Below are positions 1 to 9,426 of a stretch of 64,000 nucleotides of DNA, one piece after another. A program made the position numbers and the translations under genes. Source of the DNA: an uncultured Woeseia sp. (lineage in GTDB: Bacteria; Pseudomonadota; Gammaproteobacteria; Steroidobacterales; Woeseiaceae). Every line of letters begins with the position of its first letter. Positions within the stretch are counted from its first letter, which is position 1. The stretch is from contig CAJWFK010000006.1 in the NCBI GenBank assembly GCA_913031125.1, forward strand, positions 1-64,000, given 5' to 3'. The notes below the pieces were generated by a model. That model was not told where the DNA came from. It ran no database searches and saw only the letters and a list, made by a program, of their open reading frames with translations.

Positions 1-809
1 GGGTTCACGTTAGCGTAGAAGCCATATTCGTGTGGTGCGGCCAATTCCCAGCTGGTCCTTGGCTGGGTTTCGCTAAAGTAAATTTTAGTAATACCCTTGA
101 TACTTTTGAAGCCATATTTCCATGGCACTATTAACCTGATTGGTGCCCCATTTTGGTTGGGTAAGACTTTTCCGTATAAGCCAACAGCCAATATGGGTAA
201 GGGATTTGTGGCTTCAGCAATAGTAAGTCCTTCTATATATGGCCAGTTGAGCCAACGTGAACGCTGCCCGGGCATCCTTGCTGGGTCGTAAAGTGTCTCA
301 AAAACTACGTATTTTGCGTTGGATAGAGGTTTTAGATTCTTTACAATTTTTGCAAGCGGTATGCCAATCCAGGGAATGACCATGGACCATGCTTCCACAC
401 ATCTTAGTCTATAAATACGCTCTTCAAGTTGATGCATTTTTATGATGTCTTCGAATGCAAATTCACCGGTGCGTTCTGTATTTCCTGCAACGGTTATTGA
501 CCAAGGGCGCGGTATAAAATTTTTTGAGTTGCGGTATGGATCATCTTTTCTAATACCGAACTCGTAATAATTATTATAAGTTGTAATATCCTTGTAACTA
601 TTTGGCTGTTCATCCGTTGAGTAATTGCTGGGAATGACCTCGTCAATAATCGTCCCTGGTTCTTTTGGGATAATCGCAGCCAAAGTTTCCCCAGTGACTA
701 ATGTACTGCCCGTTGCCGCGGCAGCTCGCATAAACTTGCGGCGATTCAGGTAATGCGATTTGCTGGTTATCTCGGATGGCCGAATATCTGTTGGTTTCTT
801 GATCAGCAA
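1..809 (-). CDS. msrP: Methionine-sulfoxide reductase catalytic subunit MsrP (partial, 3' end cut)
   Basis: Molybdopterin enzyme that repairs oxidised methionine in periplasmic proteins, normally working with the haem membrane subunit MsrQ. The window edge removes the C-terminus; about 269 residues are visible. Residues 22-27 read NRRKFM, a twin-arginine export signal followed by an Ala-rich stretch. The family's molybdenum-ligand cysteine lies in RLRCVEAW near residue 137, and the downstream blocks PWKYGFKS and TSWELAAPHEYGFY are typical of MsrP. I chose a TTG start at 807-809 because a GGGGAG ribosome-binding site sits 6 nt upstream (816-821) and the next in-frame ATG falls inside the Tat motif. 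Any msrQ would lie beyond the left edge. Family assignment is secure; the start is an inference. Confidence 0.9.
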   Translation of the reverse strand, partial: MLIKKPTDIRPSEITSKSHYLNRRKFMRAAAATGSTLVTGETLAAIIPKEPGTIIDEVIPSNYSTDEQPNSYKDITTYNNYYEFGIRKDDPYRNSKNFIPRPWSITVAGNTERTGEFAFEDIIKMHQLEERIYRLRCVEAWSMVIPWIGIPLAKIVKNLKPLSNAKYVVFETLYDPARMPGQRSRWLNWPYIEGLTIAEATNPLPILAVGLYGKVLPNQNGAPIRLIVPWKYGFKSIKGITKIYFSETQPRTSWELAAPHEYGFYANVN

Positions 810-925
810 TTATTACTCCCCAATGAGATTATTTTAACAGAGACATTTATCCACGATAAGATTATAGATTGGACACAAATAGAATGATCTGAACAATAGT
901 TCTCATAGTGAAACAGTCACCTGGA

Positions 926-1954
926 TCATGATCTAATAGATGGATAACGTCGCTGCAGCCAATCGAGCAGTATTGCATTTAGCTCGTCCGGTTTCTCCTG
1001 TTGCGTCCAATGACCGCAATCCTCGATCATAGTTATTTCTAAATCCTCTACATATGGTTTCATTTGCTCAATTTGTTTGGTACTTACTACAATTTCATCG
1101 GTTGCACCTACAAATAAGGTTGGGGATTGCACAATCTGTTTAATATTGCGTGTACTTTTCCAGTTGTGTTTGAAATTCCTGTACCAGTTAATTGGTCCGG
1201 TGAAACCATTTTTTGTAAAGGCTCTGGTGTAGTAGGCGAGCTCTTCTGCATTTAGGACTGGCTCACCACTTGGGTTTTCCTGTTCAAGCATCCTAATTAG
1301 GCTAATAGCATTTTTTTTACCCGATTTTTTCTTAGGCTCTTTGGTATTTCGTTGACGTTTACGCATTATTGAGTTGATAAAATGACTTGGGTTTTCGTTA
1401 AAATAGCGATCCGCTTCATCTGAGTCTTGGAAATTAACGATGTAAAAATCTTTGCCGAGTTTCCAGCGCATCATCGTAATCGGATTGATTGGTGGTCGTT
1501 TGAAAAATGGAATATTGAGAGCGATTAGACCGCTTATTCGTTTGGGTACTATCAAACTCATTTGCCACGCTATAAGGGCCCCCCAGTCGTGGCCTATAAT
1601 CACTGGCCTGTTGATTGAAAGCGCGTCCATAAGCCCCGTTAAATCGCCAATCAATTCCTGGATGGTGTAATCGGAGATATTGGGAGGTACATCTGTACCG
1701 CCATAGCCACGCATATCTGGAGCAATTACACGGTAACCCGCTTCAGCAAGAGGCAGCATTTGCTTTCTCCAGGAAAAAGCTAATTCGGGAAAACCGTGCA
1801 CAAGAATAATGGGTGGTCCCGCACCGATCTCGTGTACGGCCATTCGGATTTCACCTGTGTCAACTATTACTGGATCTGGAAATTTTGCATGCATAAACAT
1901 CTTTGTAGTAAGGAAACCCTTGTATTTTAGCCTCACCAGCGCTAATTTCCCCAC
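926..1954 (-). CDS. Alpha/beta hydrolase, epoxide-hydrolase-like
   Basis: Predicted soluble alpha/beta-fold hydrolase of the epoxide hydrolase/haloalkane dehalogenase group. The oxyanion-hole motif HGFPE is near residue 53, the nucleophile motif GHDWGA places Asp at about 123, and the catalytic His lies in DCGHW at about 315. Asp rather than Ser as nucleophile, and a cap-domain NWYRNF segment typical of epoxide hydrolases, favour epoxide opening over ester hydrolysis. The reading frame opens at 1954, but Met19 (1900) or Met21 (1894) are equally possible starts and would give a more usual N-terminus. It is transcribed away from ileS and has no obvious operon partner. The natural substrate cannot be told from sequence. 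Confidence 0.8.
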   Translation of the reverse strand: MGKLALVRLKYKGFLTTKMFMHAKFPDPVIVDTGEIRMAVHEIGAGPPIILVHGFPELAFSWRKQMLPLAEAGYRVIAPDMRGYGGTDVPPNISDYTIQELIGDLTGLMDALSINRPVIIGHDWGALIAWQMSLIVPKRISGLIALNIPFFKRPPINPITMMRWKLGKDFYIVNFQDSDEADRYFNENPSHFINSIMRKRQRNTKEPKKKSGKKNAISLIRMLEQENPSGEPVLNAEELAYYTRAFTKNGFTGPINWYRNFKHNWKSTRNIKQIVQSPTLFVGATDEIVVSTKQIEQMKPYVEDLEITMIEDCGHWTQQEKPDELNAILLDWLQRRYPSIRS

Positions 1955-1997
1955 ATTGATGTAGATGGGGACAAATAGGCGGACTAATTCGTTGCCA

Positions 1998-2204
1998 GCG
2001 ACTGGGGGAGAGTGCGAGCCTCGGAACGAATCCCGCTAAATATCACCCCGGAGTCGCCGTTCGAAAGCTAAGGGCTAGTAGGCACGGCCGGCTGGCCCCC
2101 GAGATAGGGTACAAATGAGGCGAGGTTCTTTCCTCGTGAACCGGGTGGTACCGCGATATGGACATGATTCGCCCCGGACGCTCTTACGAGCGTCCGGGGT
2201 TTTT
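1998..2204 (+). promoter_or_regulatory. T-box riboswitch (tRNA-Ile sensing) upstream of ileS
   Basis: Leader RNA that tests the charging state of tRNA-Ile. Stem I closes with GCGACT (1998-2003) against AGTCGC (2052-2057), then GGGG (2004-2007) against CCCC (2046-2049). The specifier loop carries the isoleucine codon ATC at 2042-2044 followed by the conserved purine A2045. A hairpin at 2121-2136 (CGAGG/CCTCG) follows. The antiterminator pairs CCGGG (2141-2145) with CCCGG (2173-2177) and GCG (2153-2155) with CGC (2170-2172), leaving the canonical seven-base bulge TGGTACC (2146-2152), whose UGGU complements an uncharged ACCA end. Stem I is short, as in actinobacterial ileS leaders, yet the switch ends in a transcription terminator. 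All pairings were read directly. Confidence 0.94.
2172..2204 (+). terminator. T-box intrinsic terminator of the ileS leader
   Basis: A perfect 12-bp stem, CCCCGGACGCTC (2172-2183) with GAGCGTCCGGGG (2188-2199), loop TTAC, followed by five T residues (2200-2204). Its 5' arm shares bases 2172-2177 with the antiterminator, so the two folds exclude each other. Uncharged tRNA-Ile would stabilise the antiterminator and let transcription continue into ileS. Confidence 0.92.
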
Positions 2205-2220
2205 ATTTAGGAATAAACAG

Positions 2221-5200
2221 ATGGGTTTTAACGAAGTTACTGGCCGTTATGATGGCCCGGGAATTGAAAAAGCAGTGCTTGAATTTTGGGAAGAGCATGC
2301 TGTTTTCGAGGCCACTCTTGAAATGTCGCGCGGGAAGCCATTATTTACTTTTAATGAGGGGCCTCCAACTGCGAACGGTAAACCGGGTATTCATCACGTA
2401 TTGGCGCGTAGTTTTAAAGATATCTACCCTCGGTATAAGACAATGCGTGGCTATCATGTCCCACGCAAAGCCGGTTGGGACACACATGGGCTTCCGGTTG
2501 AGCACGAAGTAGAAAAACATCTTAAGAAAGAAGGGTTAATTGAAAGCTACGACAAGCAGGAAATAGAAGAAAAAGTTGGTATTGCTGAGTTTACGAGACT
2601 TTGTCGCGAGTCAGTGATGACATATGTCAGTGACTGGGAAATTATGACTGAGCGTATGGGCTTCTGGGTCAATCTAGATGAAGCCTACTATACGTTGCAC
2701 AATAGTTTTATCGAAACAGAGTGGTATCTGCTTAAAAAGATCTGGGAAAAGGGACTTATTTATCGCGGCTACAAAGTTGTACCTTACGATCCGCGTATCG
2801 GAGCAACTTTGTCATCCCATGAACTCGCACTCGGTTATAAGGATGTTGACGACCCATCGATTTTTGTCCGATTTCCAGTCAGTGGCGAAAAAAATGTGTT
2901 TTTCCTCGCATGGACGACTACGCCCTGGACTCTGCCGGCGAATCTGCTGCTAGCTGTAAACACTGAAATCGATTACGTTTATGTTGAAACCGGCGAGGAA
3001 GTTTTGGTTTTTGCGAAAGACCTTGTCGAATCAGTGATGCAAGATCGTGACTACAGGGTAGTTAAAGAGGTTAAGGGGGCGGATCTTGTAGGTAAGAGTT
3101 ACGATCGCTTGTTTGATTTCTTTGCTGTTGATGGAGATCCTTTTCGCATTGTTGGCGCTGACTTTGTTACCACCGAAACAGGAACTGGAATTGTGCATAC
3201 AGCACCTGCTTATGGTGTCGATGATTTGGCTGTGGGGCAAGAACATGATCTTCCGGTAATTCATACCGTTGGTCGGGATGGTCTATTTTTGCCTGAAATA
3301 GAGCCTGTGGCAGGTATGTTTTTCAAGGATGCGGATAAAACACTGATTCGTATTCTCAAGGACCGTGGACTTATATTCCGTTCTGAGCGCTATAAACACA
3401 GCTATCCATTTGGTTGGCGCACCGGCGACCCGATTATCTACTATGCAAAAAACGCTTGGTATATCCGAACTTCTGATTATCGTGACCGGATGACAGAGCT
3501 GAACAAGACTATTAACTGGGTTCCCGAAAATATACGTGATGGTCGTTTTGGAAATTGGCTCGAGAACAACGTCGACTGGGCACTCTCCCGCGAACGCTTC
3601 TGGGGGACGCCACTACCAGTGTGGACTGACAAGAAAGGTGATTATATTTGTGTGGGCTCCGTCAAAGAATTGGAAGAACTCTCTGGCCAGACTCTGGACA
3701 AACTGGATTTACATCGACCTGCGGTTGATGAGATTACCTTCACTATAGAAGGTAGGACTTACAGCCGCGTTCCAGAGGTTATTGATTGTTGGTTTGATTC
3801 GGGCGCAATGTCATACGCGCAGTGGCATTATCCGTTTGAAAATGAGGACGGCTTTGAGAAAAAATTTCCTGTTGACTACATTTGCGAAGCCATTGACCAG
3901 ACAAGAGGTTGGTTCTATACCCTGCATGCAATTGCGGCACTCGTGTCAGACAATGTCGCTTTTAAAAATTGCATTTGCCTCAATCTTATTGTCGATAAAA
4001 ATGGTAAGAAAATGTCGAAGTCGCTCGGCAATATTGTAAATCCATATGATGTTTTCGATACGGTTGGAGCTGATGCCCTGCGGTGGTATTTTCTGGCTCG
4101 GCTGAGTCCTGAAGCACTCAAGCGCATATCCGTTGAGATTGTTCAAGACGTAGCCAGTTCATTTATGAACACATTTTGGAATACGTACAGTTTTTTCGTT
4201 CTGTATGCGCGGATCGATGGTGTCGATATCAAAAACGATATTGCCATTGTTGATCGGCCGGAGATTGATCGTTGGGTTCTGGCGTTGCTTAATAAAACGA
4301 TCCGGAATTGTACTGATGCACTTGATAAGTTTGATGCGAAATCGGCCGGAGAAGAAATTGAGTCGTTTGTCAATCAGCTAAGCAATTGGTATGTACGCAG
4401 AAATAGGCGCCGGTTTTGGAAATCCACAGATCCGGAAGACAAGGATGCAGCGTACCTTACGTTATACGAGTGTTTAAATGGAGTGCACCGGCTGATGGCA
4501 CCATTTATGCCATTTATTGCTGAGCACGTTTATCAGAATCTTGTCCGAAATATTGACCAGGATGCCGCAATAAGTGTGCATATGAATAGCTGGCCGGAAG
4601 CTAATCCCGTTTGTGATGATGATGCGCTGCTTTATGACATCAGTGTGGTTCAAAAAGTGGTTGAGTTGGCTCGCGCTGCTCGTGGGCAGTCCGGGGTGCG
4701 AACTCGACAACCTTTATCGAAAATGTTGGTGCATCCCCCGAACGAAAGGGCCCGCAAAGCGATTGAAGATCACAAGGAGCAAGTGCTTGAAGAACTTAAT
4801 GTTAAACAACTAGAGTTCATCGACAGGGAGACAGGGTTGGTGAATTATCGTATCAAACCTAATTTGCCGCGACTTGGTAAACAGTACGGTAAGTTTCTTC
4901 CCCAGATTAAGAAGATTCTAGATACACTGGATGCCAATGAAATTGCTGCTAAAGTCGATCGAGGCGAAGAAATTCCCATCGAGGCGGGGGAGGAATCGAT
5001 AATTCTAGTTCCGGAAGATTTGCTTATAGAGACCACATCGGCTGAAGGTTACGCGTGCGGAAAAGAAGGTGGTTATCTTATCGCGTTGGATACTTCTTTG
5101 ACTGAGGCCCTTGTCCGGGAGGGCATTGCCCGGGAACTTATACGGACGGTTCAAGAGGGTAGGAAGAAAGCTGGACTCGATGTTTCGGATCGGATTGTAC

Positions 5201-5388
5201 TGGGTATTTTCGGATCAGAGGTTATCGAGGAAGTACTAACCGAATATCAGAGTTATCTGATGTCGGAAACTCTGGCGACTCATTGGAGGGTTGGCCAGGA
5301 TTCCCCACTCTGGCAAGAGGAAAGATCACTCGATAATGAGCAATGGACGATTGAAATTAGCAAGGTTTCCGAAAAGTGTGAACCGTAA
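2221..5388 (+). CDS. ileS: Isoleucyl-tRNA synthetase, type II (eukaryote/archaeal-like)
   Basis: Cytoplasmic class I synthetase that attaches isoleucine to tRNA-Ile. The 1055-residue length is that of type II IleS rather than the ~930-residue type usual in gammaproteobacteria. The ATP-binding signature is GIHHV near residues 56-60, GWDTHGLPVE follows, and KMSKS lies at 597-601; editing (CP1) and anticodon-binding domains occupy the middle and C-terminal parts. The in-frame ATG at 2158 is inside the T-box antiterminator, so I start at the ATG at 2221, preceded by AGGAA (2209-2213) at 7-nt spacing. Type II enzymes are characteristically poorly inhibited by mupirocin. The usual ribF/lspA neighbours are absent. 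With the T-box, this suggests horizontal acquisition as a unit. Confidence 0.96.
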   Translation: MGFNEVTGRYDGPGIEKAVLEFWEEHAVFEATLEMSRGKPLFTFNEGPPTANGKPGIHHVLARSFKDIYPRYKTMRGYHVPRKAGWDTHGLPVEHEVEKHLKKEGLIESYDKQEIEEKVGIAEFTRLCRESVMTYVSDWEIMTERMGFWVNLDEAYYTLHNSFIETEWYLLKKIWEKGLIYRGYKVVPYDPRIGATLSSHELALGYKDVDDPSIFVRFPVSGEKNVFFLAWTTTPWTLPANLLLAVNTEIDYVYVETGEEVLVFAKDLVESVMQDRDYRVVKEVKGADLVGKSYDRLFDFFAVDGDPFRIVGADFVTTETGTGIVHTAPAYGVDDLAVGQEHDLPVIHTVGRDGLFLPEIEPVAGMFFKDADKTLIRILKDRGLIFRSERYKHSYPFGWRTGDPIIYYAKNAWYIRTSDYRDRMTELNKTINWVPENIRDGRFGNWLENNVDWALSRERFWGTPLPVWTDKKGDYICVGSVKELEELSGQTLDKLDLHRPAVDEITFTIEGRTYSRVPEVIDCWFDSGAMSYAQWHYPFENEDGFEKKFPVDYICEAIDQTRGWFYTLHAIAALVSDNVAFKNCICLNLIVDKNGKKMSKSLGNIVNPYDVFDTVGADALRWYFLARLSPEALKRISVEIVQDVASSFMNTFWNTYSFFVLYARIDGVDIKNDIAIVDRPEIDRWVLALLNKTIRNCTDALDKFDAKSAGEEIESFVNQLSNWYVRRNRRRFWKSTDPEDKDAAYLTLYECLNGVHRLMAPFMPFIAEHVYQNLVRNIDQDAAISVHMNSWPEANPVCDDDALLYDISVVQKVVELARAARGQSGVRTRQPLSKMLVHPPNERARKAIEDHKEQVLEELNVKQLEFIDRETGLVNYRIKPNLPRLGKQYGKFLPQIKKILDTLDANEIAAKVDRGEEIPIEAGEESIILVPEDLLIETTSAEGYACGKEGGYLIALDTSLTEALVREGIARELIRTVQEGRKKAGLDVSDRIVLGIFGSEVIEEVLTEYQSYLMSETLATHWRVGQDSPLWQEERSLDNEQWTIEISKVSEKCEP

Positions 5389-5587
5389 CTTGTACAATCT
5401 TTATAATTTTTGGTATAAAAATATCGTGTAGTTCATTGATAGTATAAATAATATTGATAATTGTCCCATGTATGACACTCATAGAAGTCGTCATTGCCGT
5501 ATATTACTTTCACTATTAATGTTCCAGATGCCGAGAGTCTGAGGACTCAATTAAGGCAATTAAAAAAATAATAACGCTGGAGTCTCT

Positions 5588-5974
5588 ATGTCCAAACCTG
5601 TCAACCAGTTTGATGCTGCAGTTTCTGTACTTGTAGGTACGGGCAACATAAAAAAAAGACTTATAGATGCTTATGAGAAACATCTGGCATCTATCGACGA
5701 AGAAAATTTTCCGGAAAAGATAAGAAATCAATTTTCGGAATTAAAAAATCAGATGACCGTTGTTGATCCATTGAATACTGAGAGTAGGGTTCATGCCACA
5801 GTTCGTAAGATGTCTATTAGCCAAGCCGAACAATTTTCGAGAGAGATCCTTATGATCTATCTTAGCCTCATGCCTAAAGTTCGTGCGGCTCAATCTCCGA
5901 GATTTTCTCAACCGGTTAATGTGGGGAGCAAACCACGGATACCAGAGTTTTTGGTTAAGTCAACGAACTCTTAA
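5588..5974 (+). CDS. Conserved-looking hypothetical protein, 128 aa
   Basis: I do not recognise this family. The product is a small, mainly helical, probably cytoplasmic protein: it has no signal peptide or membrane segment, no cysteine, and mixed charged and hydrophobic helices up to about residue 100, then a Pro/Ser-rich tail. The ATG has a CTGGAG ribosome-binding site 5 nt upstream. It stands alone between ileS and the opposite-strand folE, with about 200 AT-rich bases before it that could hold its own promoter. The intact frame and good ribosome-binding site make it a likely real gene. Confidence 0.65.
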   Translation: MSKPVNQFDAAVSVLVGTGNIKKRLIDAYEKHLASIDEENFPEKIRNQFSELKNQMTVVDPLNTESRVHATVRKMSISQAEQFSREILMIYLSLMPKVRAAQSPRFSQPVNVGSKPRIPEFLVKSTNS

Positions 5975-6000
5975 GTGACTTGCAATTTAGCGATACTTGG

Positions 6001-6594
6001 CTAAACATTTTTTCCAATCATGTTTAGGAACTCGGCTCGTGTTCGTGCATCTTTTCGAAATGCTCCGAGCATCTGGCTGGTGACCATGGAGACTCCAGGT
6101 TTGTGAATGCCTCTCGTTGTCATGCATTGATGAGAAGCATCAATCACAACCCCAACACCTCTCGGTTTTAGTACTTCTTCTATACAGTTGGCAATCTGAG
6201 CGGTCAGTTTTTCTTGGACCTGAAAACGCCGTGCGAATGTATCTACTACGCGTGCTAATTTGCTGATTCCAACCACTTTATTACTGGGTAAGTAGCCGAC
6301 ATGAGCAACCCCTATAATTGGAGCCATATGATGCTCACAATGTGATTCAAACTTGATATCGCGTAGCACAATCATTTCGTCGTACCCTTCAACTTCTTCG
6401 AATGTTCGCGTAAGAAATCGAACAGGATCCTGACCGTAACCACTGAACCAATCTTCGTATGCCGTTGCCACACGAGCTGGCGTATCAACAAGTCCTTCTC
6501 GTTGTGGATCTTCACCCGCCCATAACAATAAGGTTGAAATAGCATCTTCGGCTTCTTTGCGGCTAGGGCGCTTCAAGTCGTTTTTTTTAGTCAC
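6001..6594 (-). CDS. folE: GTP cyclohydrolase I FolE
   Basis: Zinc enzyme that converts GTP to 7,8-dihydroneopterin triphosphate, the first step of tetrahydrofolate synthesis. The 197-residue length fits the family. Zinc ligands are visible as Cys86 and His89 in HCEHHMAP and Cys157 in SHQCMTTRG; the QEKLTAQIA block is also diagnostic. It lies just downstream of msrA on the same strand with a ~49-nt gap. The later pathway genes folB and folK are elsewhere in this window (24.4-25.2 kb), so the pathway is dispersed. It is the zinc-type FolE1, not the FolE2 form. Confidence 0.96.
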   Translation of the reverse strand: MTKKNDLKRPSRKEAEDAISTLLLWAGEDPQREGLVDTPARVATAYEDWFSGYGQDPVRFLTRTFEEVEGYDEMIVLRDIKFESHCEHHMAPIIGVAHVGYLPSNKVVGISKLARVVDTFARRFQVQEKLTAQIANCIEEVLKPRGVGVVIDASHQCMTTRGIHKPGVSMVTSQMLGAFRKDARTRAEFLNMIGKNV

Positions 6595-6643
6595 TTCAGT
6601 TACTTCTTCTATTAAGATTGCTGACGCACTAGTTCACTAAGGA

Positions 6644-7228
6644 CTAGCTCGCGATGGCAGCATCAGCTAGGCAGCTGACACCGGTTCCGCCCACTCCACA
6701 ATAACCATTTGGATTTTTAGCCAGATATTGTTGATGGTAATCTTCCGCATAATACATTTTTTCAAAAGTCACTATTTCTGTCGTGATGTTTCCATAGCCA
6801 GCTATTTTTAGTTGACTTTGGTAGGCGTTTTTGGAACTTTCGGCTGAGTGCGTTTGGTCGTCTGATGTAGTCATAATTACTGAGCGATACTGTGAACCGA
6901 TATCGTTTCCTTGTCGATTACCCTGAGTGGGGTCGTGGTTTTCCCAGAAAATTTTTAATAATGCATCATAGCTGGCGGTTTCCGGGTCAAATACAACTAA
7001 TACGACTTCGGCATGGCCGGTTTCTCCACTGCATACTTGCTTATAGGTGGCGTCGGCAATAGTACCGCCAGCGTATCCAACTGCAGTCGAATAAACGCCT
7101 AAAGTCTCCCAGAACCGTCGTTCAACTCCCCAAAAACACCCCATGCCAAATACTGCTTGACATAAATGATCTGGAAACGGACCTACTAACGGATGCCCGT
7201 TTACGAAATGTTTATCCGATATATTCAT
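6644..7228 (-). CDS. msrA: Peptide methionine sulfoxide reductase MsrA
   Basis: Reduces methionine-S-sulfoxide in proteins and free methionine using thioredoxin. The catalytic motif GCFWG gives Cys31; the C-terminal Gly-rich segment [12 protein letters not shown] supplies resolving cysteines. The frame is open to 7306, but that would overlap the upstream TPR gene and add 26 residues unlike MsrA, so I start at Met27 (7228), giving 194 residues. It sits between the TPR gene and folE on the minus strand. With msrP at the left edge, the window carries both a cytoplasmic and a periplasmic methionine-repair enzyme. Confidence 0.95.
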   Translation of the reverse strand: MNISDKHFVNGHPLVGPFPDHLCQAVFGMGCFWGVERRFWETLGVYSTAVGYAGGTIADATYKQVCSGETGHAEVVLVVFDPETASYDALLKIFWENHDPTQGNRQGNDIGSQYRSVIMTTSDDQTHSAESSKNAYQSQLKIAGYGNITTEIVTFEKMYYAEDYHQQYLAKNPNGYCGVGGTGVSCLADAAIAS

Positions 7229-7280
7229 TGATTGGCTCTCGAGTTTGGTAATGGTGATTATCAGATACCAGTACTCATTA

Positions 7281-8852
7281 TCATAGGGTTTCCACCTGCA
7301 TGTCATTATTTCTTTCGGAGGACGGAGCTTGTTTTAGATCCGACGGGCGATAGAAGAATTCATGGGTATAAAAAACTTCCTCCGTTCGTACCATTTTTCC
7401 TTCTTCCATCCGAGGTCGGTAAATTATCCTCCTCAGGCTGCGACTTACATTGGTAGAGAAGTGCTCTAGTTCTCGCGGCTGTGTTTCAATATGCCTTACG
7501 TTAGTTACACGGCCACTTGCCGTAACAGTCAAGCTGAAGCTTGTTGTGGCGGTTTCGAAATTGTTTGGCTGAGGTTCACTATCTTTTCGGACACTATTAT
7601 AGTATTTCGGTGGAAATACTAGTTTTAGAATTTTAACTTTTTCCAGGTGATCGAGGCGTGCTCGCAGCCTTCCAGAATCGTCCTGACTAAGAAGGTCCCA
7701 CACTTCCCGATAGCTTTTTGATGCTTTACTCGGCCGTCCTGAAAGTTGGTAATAATCTGCAAGCTGTAAAAGTGTATCTTTGACAATCTTCCAGTCGGAA
7801 TCCGGATGTCTTTCAGCGATCCGATTTGCACGTCTCAGATAACCATCCCCTGATTTTGCTGAAACATCTGGTTGAAATTCAAAATCGTTAGGATTAGCAA
7901 ATAAATAGGTTCTGCCGAGGCTGCTAAGTGGGGCTATTAGTTCGAGGCCCTCTTTGCCGTAGTGATGCTGGGTAATCTTAATAATTTCCCGCCAAATTGA
8001 TCGCTCCTGATCATAATGTTGTAACCGGTGTTGCCAGAGCGCTTTCCTTTCAAGCGCTGGAATAAGATCAATACTCAATGGATCAAGGTTTCGCGACTGA
8101 ATGGCAAAGATATGGTCTTGTATGCTTCCTGCCTCTGTAAAATCGCTCTGGGATATATGCAGTTCGGCTAACGATTCTAAAATATCGATTTGTTCGCGAT
8201 TGTGGGGTCCATCATTTACGTGACTGACGTGAACAGCACGCTGGTAGGCTAGCCTTGCAAGATCTGGGCGTCCAACCGAGGCTTGACTGGCAGCAAGCCC
8301 TTGAAGTGGATTGATTAAGGCATCACTTAAGTTATCGTCTATACGCTCTACTATGTCGATAGATGCGATGAAATTTCTGAGGGCTGATTCAAAATCGCCA
8401 TTTTTGTGCTGAGCAATCCCTAAATTAGTAATTGCCTTTGCAGAATCGTGGCTATCTAAACCGTTAAGTTTTATGGAAAGTTCCACAACACGTTTTGCGA
8501 GCGTGTCTGCTTCGAGATAATCTTCATTCTCAAGTGCTTCACGATAGACATTGAATAGTCGTTGCAGCTCTCGCACTTGCAGGTTATGTTCTGCTTCCTC
8601 TTCGTTTGTATTGGTGGGCTCGATAAGCCTGTACTGCTGAATTGTCTCATCGAACATGAGGTCTGAAAATCCCTCTTCAGGCATTTCCTTGTCGAAGGGC
8701 GGACGATCGAGGGTTATGTATTCTAGTTCATCATCCAAATTTTCAATGCTGTCTTGTGCGAATATGGGGGCGCAAAGTGCTGCTAAAGTCCATGGTGACA
8801 ATTTTTTTATGGTTTTTTTTGAATGCTTAATGCGCATACTAAATTCAGTCAA
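7281..8852 (-). CDS. Secreted tetratricopeptide-repeat protein with TonB-like C-terminus
   Basis: Predicted periplasmic protein of about 520 residues. A basic N-terminus and hydrophobic stretch ending near AQDS (around residue 34) look like a signal peptide; Met6 is an alternative start. An acidic linker precedes helical repeats of TPR type (about residues 95-420; for example [20 protein letters not shown]). The last ~100 residues turn to beta-strand character with [19 protein letters not shown], resembling the C-terminal domain of TonB/energy-transducer-like periplasmic proteins. No catalytic motif is visible. Its 3' end is close to msrA. The TPR reading is firm, the TonB-like reading moderate, and the function unknown. 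Confidence 0.75.
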   Translation of the reverse strand: MTEFSMRIKHSKKTIKKLSPWTLAALCAPIFAQDSIENLDDELEYITLDRPPFDKEMPEEGFSDLMFDETIQQYRLIEPTNTNEEEAEHNLQVRELQRLFNVYREALENEDYLEADTLAKRVVELSIKLNGLDSHDSAKAITNLGIAQHKNGDFESALRNFIASIDIVERIDDNLSDALINPLQGLAASQASVGRPDLARLAYQRAVHVSHVNDGPHNREQIDILESLAELHISQSDFTEAGSIQDHIFAIQSRNLDPLSIDLIPALERKALWQHRLQHYDQERSIWREIIKITQHHYGKEGLELIAPLSSLGRTYLFANPNDFEFQPDVSAKSGDGYLRRANRIAERHPDSDWKIVKDTLLQLADYYQLSGRPSKASKSYREVWDLLSQDDSGRLRARLDHLEKVKILKLVFPPKYYNSVRKDSEPQPNNFETATTSFSLTVTASGRVTNVRHIETQPRELEHFSTNVSRSLRRIIYRPRMEEGKMVRTEEVFYTHEFFYRPSDLKQAPSSERNNDMQVETL

Positions 8853-9007
8853 AGTCCGCCGATTTCCAGAATATCTACTCGGCTAAAACAGCACCGTAAC
8901 CGAGTAAGGCCTACACTACAGCAACTATATCTTATCATTATGTCCTGCGAGACATTTGCCATTAATCTGGACTGTTAGATAGATTATTGGGCAGCCGATT
9001 CAGGTAA

Positions 9008-9367
9008 TTAGTTCAGAACTCGGTAGCCGCGTCCGCGCATGCATCGCTTAAATACATTTTCTTTCTCTCGTGACCCTGAAATGCCGGACTTGGTAGCGCC
9101 CCAGATTGCTCCATATCCAGCACCTTTTTCAACATTACCTGAAATTGCGCCACTAGCGGCACCGATGACCGCCCCACCTGCGGCCCCCTTTGCGGTACCT
9201 TGTGCGACTATTACTCGGTCAGAGTAGGCTTTACATTGATCCCAATCCATCTGCATTGCTGCAGGGTCTACGCCTTGCATATCAATGATAGGATCCGGGT
9301 GAGAAGCACAACCGTAAGAAATAGCAGTAGCTATGGTCATTGCCAGTGTCATTTTTCCATTTTTCAT
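9008..9367 (-). CDS. Glycine-zipper lipoprotein, small
   Basis: A 119-residue envelope protein. The N-terminus MKNGKMTLAMTIA...SYGC ends in a plausible lipobox with Cys20 as the lipidated residue, although the residues before Cys are not a perfect match. Residues ~58-98 form a Gly/Ala-rich segment with GxxxG spacing (AAGGAVIGAASGAISG), the glycine-zipper pattern of proteins that insert in or associate with membranes. Two further Cys residues (~45 and ~110) flank the zipper. It lies between the TPR gene and mscS on the same strand. The cellular role is unknown; such proteins are often linked to outer-membrane integrity. Confidence 0.75.
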   Translation of the reverse strand: MKNGKMTLAMTIATAISYGCASHPDPIIDMQGVDPAAMQMDWDQCKAYSDRVIVAQGTAKGAAGGAVIGAASGAISGNVEKGAGYGAIWGATKSGISGSREKENVFKRCMRGRGYRVLN

Positions 9368-9426
9368 AGCAACATCTTTTTATGATTTCACCAACAATAA
9401 CGCGTTAGCACTTATTTGGTTGACTG

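Noticed and set aside
2158-2220. ATG at 2158 as the start of IleS
   Set aside because: It lies in the loop of the T-box antiterminator and upstream of the terminator, and the added residues are not part of IleS. The ATG at 2221 has a proper ribosome-binding site.
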